Source: a bacterium (lineage in GTDB: Bacteria > Bacteroidota > Bacteroidia > CAILMK01 > JACPUW01). From it: a DNA stretch of 32,178 nt. The notes under the pieces were generated by a model, which saw only the letters and a list, made by a program, of their open reading frames with translations, was not told the origin of the DNA and did no database searches. Below are positions 15,838 through 23,433 of this stretch, piece by piece (positions within the stretch are counted from its first letter, which is position 1; each line of letters opens with the position of its first letter). Position numbers and translations under genes: made by a program. Location of the stretch: the NCBI GenBank assembly GCA_016124515.1, contig WGNN01000063.1:1-32178 (forward strand). Direction: 5' to 3'.

Positions 15838-16368
15838 ATGGCAATTCCAGGCCCTTTTAACCTGCAAAAATGGATTGACGATAACCGCGATATTTTGAAG
15901 CCACCCGTGGGAAACAAAAACCTGTATCCCCTTGGCGAAGACTTTATTGTGATGGTGGTGGGCGGCCCAAACGCCCGCAAAGACTACCATTTTAATGAAA
16001 GTGAAGAATGGTTTTACCAAATTGAAGGCGAAATATGCGTGAGAATTCAGGAAGACGGCAAGCCCCGCGATGTGATTATTAAAGAAGGAGAAACCTTTTT
16101 GCTACCTAAAAATGTGCCCCACTCACCCATGCGCGGCGAAAGCACCGTGGGCCTTGTAATAGAACGGGTGAGAAAAGGAACAGACCTGACTGACGGACTC
16201 ATGTGGTTTTGCGACAAATGCAACCACAAACTGCACGAATACCGCTTTCCGCTCTCCAACATAGAAAAGGATTTCCTGCCGCGCTTCAAAGAGTTTTACG
16301 CAAGCGAAGAATTGCGCACCTGCGATAACTGTGGCCACGTAATGGAAACCGATCCGCGTTTCGTATAA
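15838..16368 (+). CDS. 3-hydroxyanthranilate 3,4-dioxygenase
   Basis: A 176-residue cupin that opens the ring of 3-hydroxyanthranilate with O2 to give 2-amino-3-carboxymuconate semialdehyde, the precursor of quinolinate and NAD in the kynurenine pathway. The iron ligands His51, Glu57 and His95 are present (DYHFNESEEW and KNVPHSP). The C-terminal rubredoxin-like metal site is complete: Cys125/Cys128 (CDKC) and Cys162/Cys165 (CDNC). Both the residues and the numbering fit the bacterial enzyme. Other kynurenine-pathway genes are not in the window, so the pathway must be completed elsewhere. A TAAATTCG box at 15805-15812 is a one-mismatch -7 element. A strong hairpin follows the stop. Often called nbaC or haao. 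Confidence 0.95.
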   Translation: MAIPGPFNLQKWIDDNRDILKPPVGNKNLYPLGEDFIVMVVGGPNARKDYHFNESEEWFYQIEGEICVRIQEDGKPRDVIIKEGETFLLPKNVPHSPMRGESTVGLVIERVRKGTDLTDGLMWFCDKCNHKLHEYRFPLSNIEKDFLPRFKEFYASEELRTCDNCGHVMETDPRFV

Positions 16369-16376
16369 CCATATAT

Positions 16377-16415
16377 ATTCACCTTGCCGGCATTTGGTTT
16401 GGCAAGGTGAATTTT
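16377..16415 (+). terminator. Strong hairpin with short T-tail after the dioxygenase gene
   Basis: ATTCACCTTGCC (16377-16388) and GGCAAGGTGAAT (16401-16412) form a perfect 12-pair stem with a 12-base loop, followed by TTTAAATT. It starts nine bases after the dioxygenase stop and ends 14 bases before the next ATG. It fits an intrinsic terminator with a poor T-run, though a regulatory leader hairpin for the next gene is possible. Confidence 0.6.
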
Positions 16416-16426
16416 AAATTGCCGCT

Positions 16427-18055
16427 ATGAAGTCAGCTTATTTTACCCTAATCATCATACTGTGGGGCGCAGCATTTGCCAAGGCTCAGTTACAGCAAAC
16501 GCTGTTGCATGAATTCAACACCGACGATACGGTGAGCATCAGCTGCAATGGAGCCAAAAGGCTGCAATATGCTCATCTTGAAGTATATACAACCGACAAT
16601 GGCCAATGGAACGGAGCTAAAAAACCACTTTGCTACGAACTGGCAAAAAGCAATGGTCTTTTCGGTAATTGGGCCATAAGTCTCAACGACAGCCTGAGCG
16701 ACAAGTTTATTTTTATTAGTGATACAGCCCTTAATATTCCACTGCAAAAAGATTCGGTTTACCAACTCAATGATTATTCGTGGCGCAAAAACTGCCGTGT
16801 GAGAGACTATGTGGTCATGATGCTTGTGGAGCGTTTTGATACCACCCAACGCGGTTATGTGGTTGATACAGTGAATTTAACCGGGCTGAACAGCTATTGC
16901 CTGTGCGGAAATAAATACAGCGGAAAAATAATAAGTATAGTGATGGGTATTAAACCTTATGATATTAGTTTGGGCGCTTATGCATTGGGTTCGTATGCCT
17001 CATATATACAGCGCAATGTGGCCGTAATTTTCGATACGGTATCGGCGGTTCGCGGTGCTGATACCTTTTACATGGTTGACATTCCGGCTTATGATTTTGC
17101 CCAAAATAATATTGTATTCAGCAATAGAGATACCAACAAATTCAGTACTGAGCTACAAATAATAGAAGCGGTTCCGCGTGATAACCCTTCGCGGCGGGTA
17201 AGCATCAATTTCATAGCGCATGGCGGGGTGTTTTTTCAACCCTATACCGCCTTAAAGGGGAGTGTTTTTGATACAGTAACAGGGCAGCGACACCGCATGC
17301 AAATAACTCTTGATGGGGGCAATTTGTGTGTGTGGCCTTATGCCGAACTCGTAATTGACGACGATAATATTTTGAAATACCAAAGCGGCAATATTGCACT
17401 CAATGGCAAAAATGCCTGCACCATGCTGCGCGATCGCGGCAAATTGGTGTTGGGTGCCAACAGCCACCTTTCGTATGGCTCGCCTAAACAAGGAATTTTG
17501 GGCCTTAAACCGGGTGCAACCATTGAGTTTGAGCAAGGTGCCGGTCTCACTATCAACAACATGCTGCTGCTAAGCGATTATTGGGAAGCACCCAATGGCG
17601 GCGAAATAGACATATACCTTTACCAAGGCAACCAATTGATTTTCAACGAAGGAGCGTTTGTGAGCAACGGCCCATTTGCCCCCGGTTCGGTCACGCTCAA
17701 CATCCACCTGAAAGGCGGTCTGCTTGATATGCAACACCTTGACGAACAGAGCAAATCGCTCATTAATGTGGTTGAATATGCCTTGTATCAACCAATTGGC
17801 AATTTGCAGTTGTACCCAAACCCCACCAATGGCATGCTCTACGGAAGCTTCAGCAGCGAAGCAGGGGCGGCAATTACCTGGCAACTTTTCAGCCTCAACG
17901 GGCGACAAGTTATGAGCGGAAACCTAAGCGGCAACAGCCTCAACCACCAAATGGCCATTGATATGAGCCATTTGTTCGCCGGGGTTTACCAATTGGTGCT
18001 TCAAAATGGCAAAGAGCGCATCAATAGAAAAGTGGTATTGAGCAATCAATTGTAA
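16427..18055 (+). CDS. Secreted protein with C-terminal type IX secretion sorting domain (type A)
   Basis: A 542-residue protein with a signal peptide (MKSAYFTLIIILWGAAFAKAQ, cleavage near residue 20) and a C-terminal Por-type sorting domain at about 456-542. That domain begins LQLYPNPTNGMLYGSF and contains FSLNGRQV and LFAGVYQLVL. These are the signals for Sec export followed by T9SS transport across the outer membrane. The central 430 residues have no recognised enzyme motif; they look beta-rich, with repeated hydrophobic strands and Gly/Asn turns (for example SHLSYGSPKQGILGLKPGATIEF), reminiscent of a right-handed beta-helix. It could be a surface-attached structural or binding protein. 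It converges on pfkA with a single base between the two stop codons. Confidence 0.85.
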   Translation: MKSAYFTLIIILWGAAFAKAQLQQTLLHEFNTDDTVSISCNGAKRLQYAHLEVYTTDNGQWNGAKKPLCYELAKSNGLFGNWAISLNDSLSDKFIFISDTALNIPLQKDSVYQLNDYSWRKNCRVRDYVVMMLVERFDTTQRGYVVDTVNLTGLNSYCLCGNKYSGKIISIVMGIKPYDISLGAYALGSYASYIQRNVAVIFDTVSAVRGADTFYMVDIPAYDFAQNNIVFSNRDTNKFSTELQIIEAVPRDNPSRRVSINFIAHGGVFFQPYTALKGSVFDTVTGQRHRMQITLDGGNLCVWPYAELVIDDDNILKYQSGNIALNGKNACTMLRDRGKLVLGANSHLSYGSPKQGILGLKPGATIEFEQGAGLTINNMLLLSDYWEAPNGGEIDIYLYQGNQLIFNEGAFVSNGPFAPGSVTLNIHLKGGLLDMQHLDEQSKSLINVVEYALYQPIGNLQLYPNPTNGMLYGSFSSEAGAAITWQLFSLNGRQVMSGNLSGNSLNHQMAIDMSHLFAGVYQLVLQNGKERINRKVVLSNQL

Positions 18056-18056
18056 A

Positions 18057-19025
18057 TCAAGAACTCAGCACCATCGCCATTCGTATTTTCTCCAGGTTTA
18101 TTTCCGGTTTTTCAGTAACGGCGCGTTCCAGTGGCACCAACTGCATTTTGTTGTCAACCAACGCAGCCATCTGATTTTTTTGTCCGCTGCGCAAGGCCTC
18201 CACTGCCAGTACGCCCATGCGGCTTGCCAATTCGCGGTCAAAAACCGTAGGACTACCGCCCCGTTGTATATGTCCAAGCACGGTAACACGCACCTCGTAT
18301 TCCGGAAATTTTTCGCTTATTTTCTTTGAAACCAAAAGCGCCCCGCCCGATTCTTCGCCTTCGGCCACCACCACAATATTCGATTTCTTTTTGCGCAACC
18401 TTGCCCGCTCCAGCGATTCGTAGAGCAACTCCAAATCGCCTTCCATTTCGGGGATAAGAATGCCGAGAGCACCTGTGGCAATGCCGCATCTAAGGGCTAT
18501 GTCGCCGGCATCGCGGCCCATTACCTCTACCAGAAAAAGTCGGTTGTGCGAGGTGGAAGTATCGCGAATTTTGTCAATTGCTTCCATTGCGGTGTTGCTT
18601 GCCGTGTCGTAGCCCAGGGTCACATCGGTGCCCGCTATATCATTGTCAATGGTGCCGGGAATGCCAATGACGGGTATGTTGTATTCATCAGAAAAAATGC
18701 GCGCTCCCCTGAAAGTACCATCGCCACCAATGGCTACCAAAGCGGTAATGCCGTGTGCCTGAAGGTTTTCGAAAGCTTTTTTGCGACCTTCATCAGTTTT
18801 GAATTCCATGCACCTCGCCGAGAATAGAAAGGTGCCGCCTTTGTCAATGGTGTAGCTCACATCGTTGCTTTCAAGCTTCACTATGTCGTTGTCTATCATT
18901 CCCTGATAGCCGTAGCGAATGCCGTAGCACTCAATGTTGTAGTGGTTGGCTGTGCGCACCACGGCACGTATGGCAGCATTCATTCCGGGCGAATCGCCAC
19001 CTGAAGTAAATACACCTATTTTCAT
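18057..19025 (-). CDS. pfkA: ATP-dependent 6-phosphofructokinase
   Basis: A 322-residue enzyme, the length of bacterial PfkA (about 320), that phosphorylates fructose 6-phosphate to the 1,6-bisphosphate in glycolysis. Visible motifs are GGDSPGMNA (residues 9-17), the ATP site GGDGT at 100-104 and GTIDNDIAGTD with catalytic Asp127. Arg162 and Arg171 (TSTSHNR and MGRDAG) bind sugar phosphate, and HIQRGGSPT carries the later substrate Arg. Gly104 in the GGDGT site fits an ATP-using rather than PPi-using enzyme. The ATG at 19025 gives the canonical MKIGVFTSGG start. It is on its own transcript, with 238 bases upstream to the next gene. Confidence 0.97.
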   Translation of the reverse strand: MKIGVFTSGGDSPGMNAAIRAVVRTANHYNIECYGIRYGYQGMIDNDIVKLESNDVSYTIDKGGTFLFSARCMEFKTDEGRKKAFENLQAHGITALVAIGGDGTFRGARIFSDEYNIPVIGIPGTIDNDIAGTDVTLGYDTASNTAMEAIDKIRDTSTSHNRLFLVEVMGRDAGDIALRCGIATGALGILIPEMEGDLELLYESLERARLRKKKSNIVVVAEGEESGGALLVSKKISEKFPEYEVRVTVLGHIQRGGSPTVFDRELASRMGVLAVEALRSGQKNQMAALVDNKMQLVPLERAVTEKPEINLEKIRMAMVLSS

Positions 19026-19223
19026 TGCATTGTATTGTTTAGCGTGTTCAAAGAACGTAAAGTTTGCAGATAGCTCAAATGCTTTTCATTTTGAAGATAA
19101 AAGAAAACCGGGCATTAGATAGGTTTGGGAGTGGGTATGGCGTTTTGAATGCCGGAAGTTTGCCCGCCTCACACTACAGCCACCAATTATTTGCAGCAGC
19201 ACAAGGCTTAAGTCGCCGTTAAC

Positions 19224-19231
19224 TATTTTTG
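19224..19231 (+). promoter_or_regulatory. Bacteroidota-type -7 promoter box (TATTTTTG)
   Basis: TATTTTTG matches TAnnTTTG exactly and ends 32 bases before the ATG at 19264. A TTTG at 19190-19193 is about 30 bases upstream, further than the usual -33 spacing, so only the -7 element is convincing. It would start the run of four plus-strand genes that follows. Confidence 0.5.
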
Positions 19232-19263
19232 CCGCCCTTCAACAATACTTTCGAACGAGCAAA

Positions 19264-19830
19264 ATGAGCAGCAAAACAGAAGCACAATACGACAGATGCA
19301 TAGCAAAATGCCGCGAAGTCTTTATCAATAAGAACGAAGATTATGGCCCCTCGTGGCGTATTTTGCGTGTGAGCAGCCTCATAGACCAATTGTATATAAA
19401 AGCCAAACGCATACGCACCATCGAAGAAAAAAAGGTAAACAAAGTAGGCGATGCCATTGAGTCGGAATTCATGGGTTTGGTAAACTATTGCGCCATGACC
19501 CTCATACAAATTGAGACAGGCCCGGTAAGCCTCAATTCAAATAATAATGAAGATTTTAAATGGCTCACCGAATTGTTTGACAAACAACTGCTGAAAGCCC
19601 GCACGCTTATGTTGGCCAAAAACCACGACTACGGCGAAGTTTGGCGCGATATGTGGGTGAGTTCTTACACCGATTTAATCATTACCAAGCTGTTGCGCAT
19701 AAGGCAAATTATTGAAAACGATGGGAAAACAAAAGTCTCAGAAGGGATAGATTCCAATATTCTTGATATCATAAATTACTCGGTTTTTGCACTTATAAAA
19801 TTTGATGAGCAAAATGAAAATAATAACTAA
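19264..19830 (+). CDS. DUF1599-domain protein with two tandem copies of the domain
   Basis: This 188-residue alpha-helical protein is built from two similar halves. The first (about 15-84) has KNEDYGPSWRILRVSSLIDQ and later GLVNYCAMTLIQIE. The second (about 111-180) has KNHDYGEVWRDMWVSSYTDL and later DIINYSVFALIKFD. The shared N-DYG--WR--WVSS signature identifies DUF1599, which Pfam links to nucleotide modification. I cannot assign a reaction. The conserved Asp, Tyr, Trp and Arg suggest a binding pocket in each half. The stop lies inside the next gene, which starts 26 bases earlier, so expression is coupled. Confidence 0.85.
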   Translation: MSSKTEAQYDRCIAKCREVFINKNEDYGPSWRILRVSSLIDQLYIKAKRIRTIEEKKVNKVGDAIESEFMGLVNYCAMTLIQIETGPVSLNSNNNEDFKWLTELFDKQLLKARTLMLAKNHDYGEVWRDMWVSSYTDLIITKLLRIRQIIENDGKTKVSEGIDSNILDIINYSVFALIKFDEQNENNN

Positions 19831-20914
19831 TATCGCGCGGGTGCTTGTAGGCGCCCTGTTTATTTTTTCAGGATTTATAAAAGCCAACGACCCCATGGGT
19901 TTTGGTTTCAAACTGGAAGAATATTTTGAAGTATTCGGTACCGAATTTATGGTGCCAATTGCCATGCAACTCGCAATCTTTATTTGTGTGTTTGAAATAT
20001 TGCTGGGTATCATGCTGCTGCTCGGCTACCTGCCCAAGTTGGTCAACAGGTTGCTGCTCGCCATGATTGTATTTTTTACCTTTCTCACCTTCTATTCGGC
20101 TTACTATAATGTAGTTACCGACTGCGGCTGTTTTGGCGATGCCATAAAACTTACACCCTGGCAATCCTTTACCAAAGATGTGATTTTGCTCGTGCTTATA
20201 GTCGTTTTACTCTGGGGTGAAAAACACATAAAAATGATTTTTTCGTCACAAATAACCAAGGGCTTAACCATAGGCGCCACCCTCGCTTCCTTGTTATTTC
20301 CTGTATATACCTACACCTATTTGCCGGTTATTGATTTCAGGCCTTATAATATTGGTGCCAATATTGTTGAAAAAATGAAAACCATTCGCGCGCCAGAAGT
20401 GCAAATGATGTTTGAATATGAAAAGGATGGCGAAAGTTATTTTTTCAGCGGCGATGAATTGGGAACCGTGGAAGACCTTGGTTCATACAATTTTGTGAAA
20501 CGCGAAGACAAAATACTCGATCCGGGCGAACCTGCACCTATTCATGATTTTGTGTTGAATGATGACAACGGAAACGACGTAACCAACGTGTTTATTGATG
20601 CTGAAGGTTACAAACTCATGACGGTACAATACGACCTGAAAAGAACCGATTTGTCAAAAATGGAACCGATGTTGGCACTTGACAAAGCCTTGGAAGACAA
20701 GGGGGTAAAGTGTTACCACCTGACTGCCGGCACACAGCGCGAAATACAAGGCCTAAACAGTCCGCTCAAATTTTACAGTGTTGACAAAACCACGCTTAAA
20801 ACCATTATAAGAAGCAATCCGGGTTTGGTGTTGTTTAAAGGCAATGTAATTGTGATGAAGTGGCCGTCAACCCGTTTTCCTGAGGTGGACGAAGTGATGG
20901 CCTACGTGAAATAA
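19805..20914 (+). CDS. DoxX-family membrane protein with C-terminal thioredoxin-like domain
   Basis: This protein has 369 residues from ATG 19805; a TTG just before it and an ATG at 19814 are alternatives. The first 150 residues contain four DoxX/MauE-type membrane segments, with GALFIFSGFIKANDPMGFGFK at the start and the DCGCFGD motif near 103-109. The C-terminal half (about 235-369) looks like a thioredoxin fold (PIHDFVLNDDNGNDVTN, YKLMTVQYDL, GLVLFKGN) but lacks a CxxC pair. The layout matches a DoxX subfamily common in Bacteroidota (BT_3928-like). The role is probably in envelope redox or metabolite handling, but the reaction is not known. It overlaps the DUF1599 gene by 26 bases. Confidence 0.8.
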   Translation: MSKMKIITNIARVLVGALFIFSGFIKANDPMGFGFKLEEYFEVFGTEFMVPIAMQLAIFICVFEILLGIMLLLGYLPKLVNRLLLAMIVFFTFLTFYSAYYNVVTDCGCFGDAIKLTPWQSFTKDVILLVLIVVLLWGEKHIKMIFSSQITKGLTIGATLASLLFPVYTYTYLPVIDFRPYNIGANIVEKMKTIRAPEVQMMFEYEKDGESYFFSGDELGTVEDLGSYNFVKREDKILDPGEPAPIHDFVLNDDNGNDVTNVFIDAEGYKLMTVQYDLKRTDLSKMEPMLALDKALEDKGVKCYHLTAGTQREIQGLNSPLKFYSVDKTTLKTIIRSNPGLVLFKGNVIVMKWPSTRFPEVDEVMAYVK

Positions 20915-20948
20915 GCGGGTTGGTTTAAATAAAAATAATAGAGATAGA

Positions 20949-21458
20949 ATGAATATATATTTAATTGGATTTATGGGCTCAGGCAAATCGACCTATGCGG
21001 GGCGGCTTGCTAAACAATTGGGTTTTGATGTGCTCGATTTAGACAAACGCATTGAAGAGCAATACCAAAGAACCATTTCGTCATGGTTTGAAGAAGACAA
21101 CGAAGAAGGATTCAGAGAGGCGGAAACGGCGGTTTTGCACAGCACCAAAGAGCTTAAAAGTACCATTATAGCCTGCGGTGGCGGCACACCTTGTTTCAAC
21201 GGAAATATGGAGTGGATGAACCAAAATGGCTTTACCGTTTATTTAAAATTGCTGGAAAATCAGTTGGTAAAACGATTGAAAAATGCGAAGGACGAGCGGC
21301 CACTCCTTGCCGATGTTGAAGAAGACGAATTGCACCTGTTTGTGCACGAAAAATTGACTGAACGCTCTCGTTTCTATGCACAAGCGACTTTGGTTATTCA
21401 GCCCGAACAGTTTCAGGCGGGACAGTTGGCTACTTACTACAAAGCTCATTTTTCTTAA
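20949..21458 (+). CDS. aroK: Shikimate kinase
   Basis: A 169-residue P-loop kinase that phosphorylates shikimate to shikimate 3-phosphate in the chorismate and aromatic amino acid pathway. The Walker A motif is GFMGSGKST (7-15). Shikimate contacts are Asp32 (LDLDKR) and Arg56 (GFREAE), with the CGGGTP loop at 76-81. The lid has Arg117 (DERPLL) and the C-terminal substrate Arg139 lies in LTERSRFY. The length fits AroK. The ATG at 20949 gives the usual MNIYLIGFMGSGKS start. It lies between the DoxX gene and a methyltransferase on the same strand, probably on the same transcript. Confidence 0.95.
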   Translation: MNIYLIGFMGSGKSTYAGRLAKQLGFDVLDLDKRIEEQYQRTISSWFEEDNEEGFREAETAVLHSTKELKSTIIACGGGTPCFNGNMEWMNQNGFTVYLKLLENQLVKRLKNAKDERPLLADVEEDELHLFVHEKLTERSRFYAQATLVIQPEQFQAGQLATYYKAHFS

Positions 21459-21467
21459 GTAGCGGGC

Positions 21468-22610
21468 TTGCACAACGCTAGCGAGTTATACCCGTTTTTA
21501 CTTGAAAACAGCAGTCTTTCGCCGGCAGCCTTTGTACTCAAATACAAAGCATTATTGGGCGACAGAGTGGGTTTTGCCGCGGCACAATTGCTGGGTTTGC
21601 AAAAAGCATCTAAAAAATTGCCCACTTGGTTTGCACACCCTGAAATTATATATCCGCCGCAACTCAATTTGGAACAAGCCTCGTCTGAATTAACCGCAGC
21701 CTATAAAGCATCACTGATGCCAATAGCTGAAAAATCTGCCGATCTTACCGGTGGTTTTGGTGTGGATAGCTATTATTTTTCAAAGCGAAGCAAGCAACAC
21801 TATTATTTTGAGTTGAACGAAGGGCTTTGCCAAATAGTAAATGACAATTTCAAAACCCTTGGTGCTCACAATATCATAACGCAGACAGCAGATGGAATGC
21901 AACATTTGGCTGACGACAGCCATTATGATTTTATCTACATCGATCCATCGCGCAGGGCTGTGGGGCGGCGCAAATATTTTTTGGAAGACTATGAGCCCAA
22001 TGTGCTCGAATGGCAGGACAAATTAAGGCAAAGCGCACCATTGGTTATGATAAAAGTGAGTCCCATGGCCGACATAGCCCGATTGCTGCAGCAAATAAAC
22101 GGTGTTAGCGAAATTCATATCGTAGCGGTAAAAAATGAGTGTAAGGAGTTGTTGTTGCTACTAAAACCTAAAGCCACTGAACACATAAGTCTGAAAGCAG
22201 TAAACATAATAAATGAGACCGAAAAGTGGGTTTTTGATTGTAGGCTAGGGGATGAGAAGCAAGCAGTGGCGCAATATGGTGAAGTGCATAGCTTTATCTA
22301 CGAACCCAATGCCGCTATACTCAAAGCAGGTTGTTTCAATTTGGTGGCCAAGCGTTATGGTTTGCTTAAACTGCATCCAAATACGCATTTATACACAGCC
22401 AATGAAGTGGTGGATGATTTTCCGGGGCGAATTTTTGAAGTGACGGCAACAAAACCGGCTTCGGCCAATGTGCTGATAAGGAACCACAAGACAACTGCAA
22501 CGGCTTTGCTCAAAAAGATGAAAATTACCGAAGGTGCAGTGGATGATTATGTACTCGCTTTTACTGATGTAGCCAAGCCGAAAGTGTTTTTTGCGAAAAG
22601 TCTGAAATAA
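21468..22610 (+). CDS. Class I SAM-dependent methyltransferase with THUMP-like C-terminal domain
   Basis: A 380-residue protein. The Rossmann core has motif I ADLTGGFGVDSYYF (91-104), an acidic residue at Glu115 for SAM ribose, and YDFIYIDPSRR (153-163), a variant of the DPPR/NPPY catalytic loop. The last third (about 300-380), ending TKPASANVLIRNHKTTATALLKK, fits the THUMP-like/ferredoxin-like domain of the PG_1098-type proteins of Bacteroidota. RNA methylation is the likely activity, but the target is unknown. The start is a TTG at 21468, ten bases after the aroK stop; no ATG occurs before residue 84, so TTG is required. Confidence 0.85.
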   Translation: MHNASELYPFLLENSSLSPAAFVLKYKALLGDRVGFAAAQLLGLQKASKKLPTWFAHPEIIYPPQLNLEQASSELTAAYKASLMPIAEKSADLTGGFGVDSYYFSKRSKQHYYFELNEGLCQIVNDNFKTLGAHNIITQTADGMQHLADDSHYDFIYIDPSRRAVGRRKYFLEDYEPNVLEWQDKLRQSAPLVMIKVSPMADIARLLQQINGVSEIHIVAVKNECKELLLLLKPKATEHISLKAVNIINETEKWVFDCRLGDEKQAVAQYGEVHSFIYEPNAAILKAGCFNLVAKRYGLLKLHPNTHLYTANEVVDDFPGRIFEVTATKPASANVLIRNHKTTATALLKKMKITEGAVDDYVLAFTDVAKPKVFFAKSLK

Positions 22611-22707
22611 TAATAAACATTTTTCATAGCGCCTAACCGATTGCCTAAAACCACAGTCCAGATTATAGGGATGAAAATCATCGATATATCGTGGCGCAAA
22701 TTACATG

Positions 22708-22725
22708 TTTGTACATCAGTACAAA
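22708..22725. repeat. Inverted repeat in the convergent intergenic region
   Basis: TTTGTAC (22708-22714) and GTACAAA (22719-22725) pair perfectly across a four-base loop. A separate 10-base palindrome CGATATATCG lies at 22682-22691. Both are in the 164 bases between the ends of the methyltransferase and MarC genes. There is no GC-rich stem or T-run, so a standard terminator is not supported. Confidence 0.4.
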
Positions 22726-22774
22726 AGTTAAATCCTCATTTTTCTGATTCATCAAAAATGCGGGCTTCGGTGGT

Positions 22775-23344
22775 TTATGCAGGAGCCCAGCTTTGCTTGA
22801 AAATCTTGACCGCAATGGATAATAGGATGATGCCGAATACCTTGCGTAAAATGGCAAATCCGCTTTTTCCCAGCTTTTTTTCGAGCCAATTACTCGCCTT
22901 CAATACAATGTAAACAAAAATGAGGTTGAGTACAATGCCAACCAAAATATTGGGTACGCTGTATATAGAACGCAAGGAAAGAATGGTGGTAAGTGTGCCC
23001 GCACCGGCAATGAGCGGAAAGGCCAAGGGTACAACTGAACCGCTTGACGTGGATGGATCTTCCTTGAAAAAGGTCATACCCAAAATCATTTCCATAGCAA
23101 TAATAAACATAATAATGGCGCCTGCGGTGGCAAATGAAGCTACGTCAAGGGCAAACAATTTGAGGATGGACTGCCCAAGGAAAAGAAAAGCAATCATAAT
23201 GGCACCCGATACAATGGTGGCTTGCTCGCTTTGCACGTGTCCCATTTTTCGGCGCAGAGCTATAACTATGGGTATGGAACCCAAAATATCGATGATGGAA
23301 AAAAGGATAAGGGTAACTGAAAGTATGTCCTTGATATTGAACAT
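22775..23344 (-). CDS. MarC-family integral membrane protein
   Basis: A 189-residue protein with six hydrophobic segments. Characteristic MarC features are the first helix LSVTLILFSIIDILGSIPIVIAL, then MEMILGMTFF, PLAFPLIAGAGTLTTILSLRS and the last helix ending LRKVFGIILLSIAVKIF. The family is described as NAAT-type transporters but physiological substrates remain poorly defined. The reading frame is open ten codons further upstream to a TTG at 23374, but ATG 23344 gives the standard MFNIKDIL start. The gene stands alone between two convergent or unrelated neighbours. The name MarC does not imply multiple-antibiotic resistance here. Confidence 0.85.
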   Translation of the reverse strand: MFNIKDILSVTLILFSIIDILGSIPIVIALRRKMGHVQSEQATIVSGAIMIAFLFLGQSILKLFALDVASFATAGAIIMFIIAMEMILGMTFFKEDPSTSSGSVVPLAFPLIAGAGTLTTILSLRSIYSVPNILVGIVLNLIFVYIVLKASNWLEKKLGKSGFAILRKVFGIILLSIAVKIFKQSWAPA

Positions 23345-23433
23345 GATATAAGGATAGTTTTTGTGCCGGAGCAATAAAACAATTTACCGCTTTTACCGGC
23401 AGGTTGGTACTTGTGGCTTGCTGTTTACTTGGC

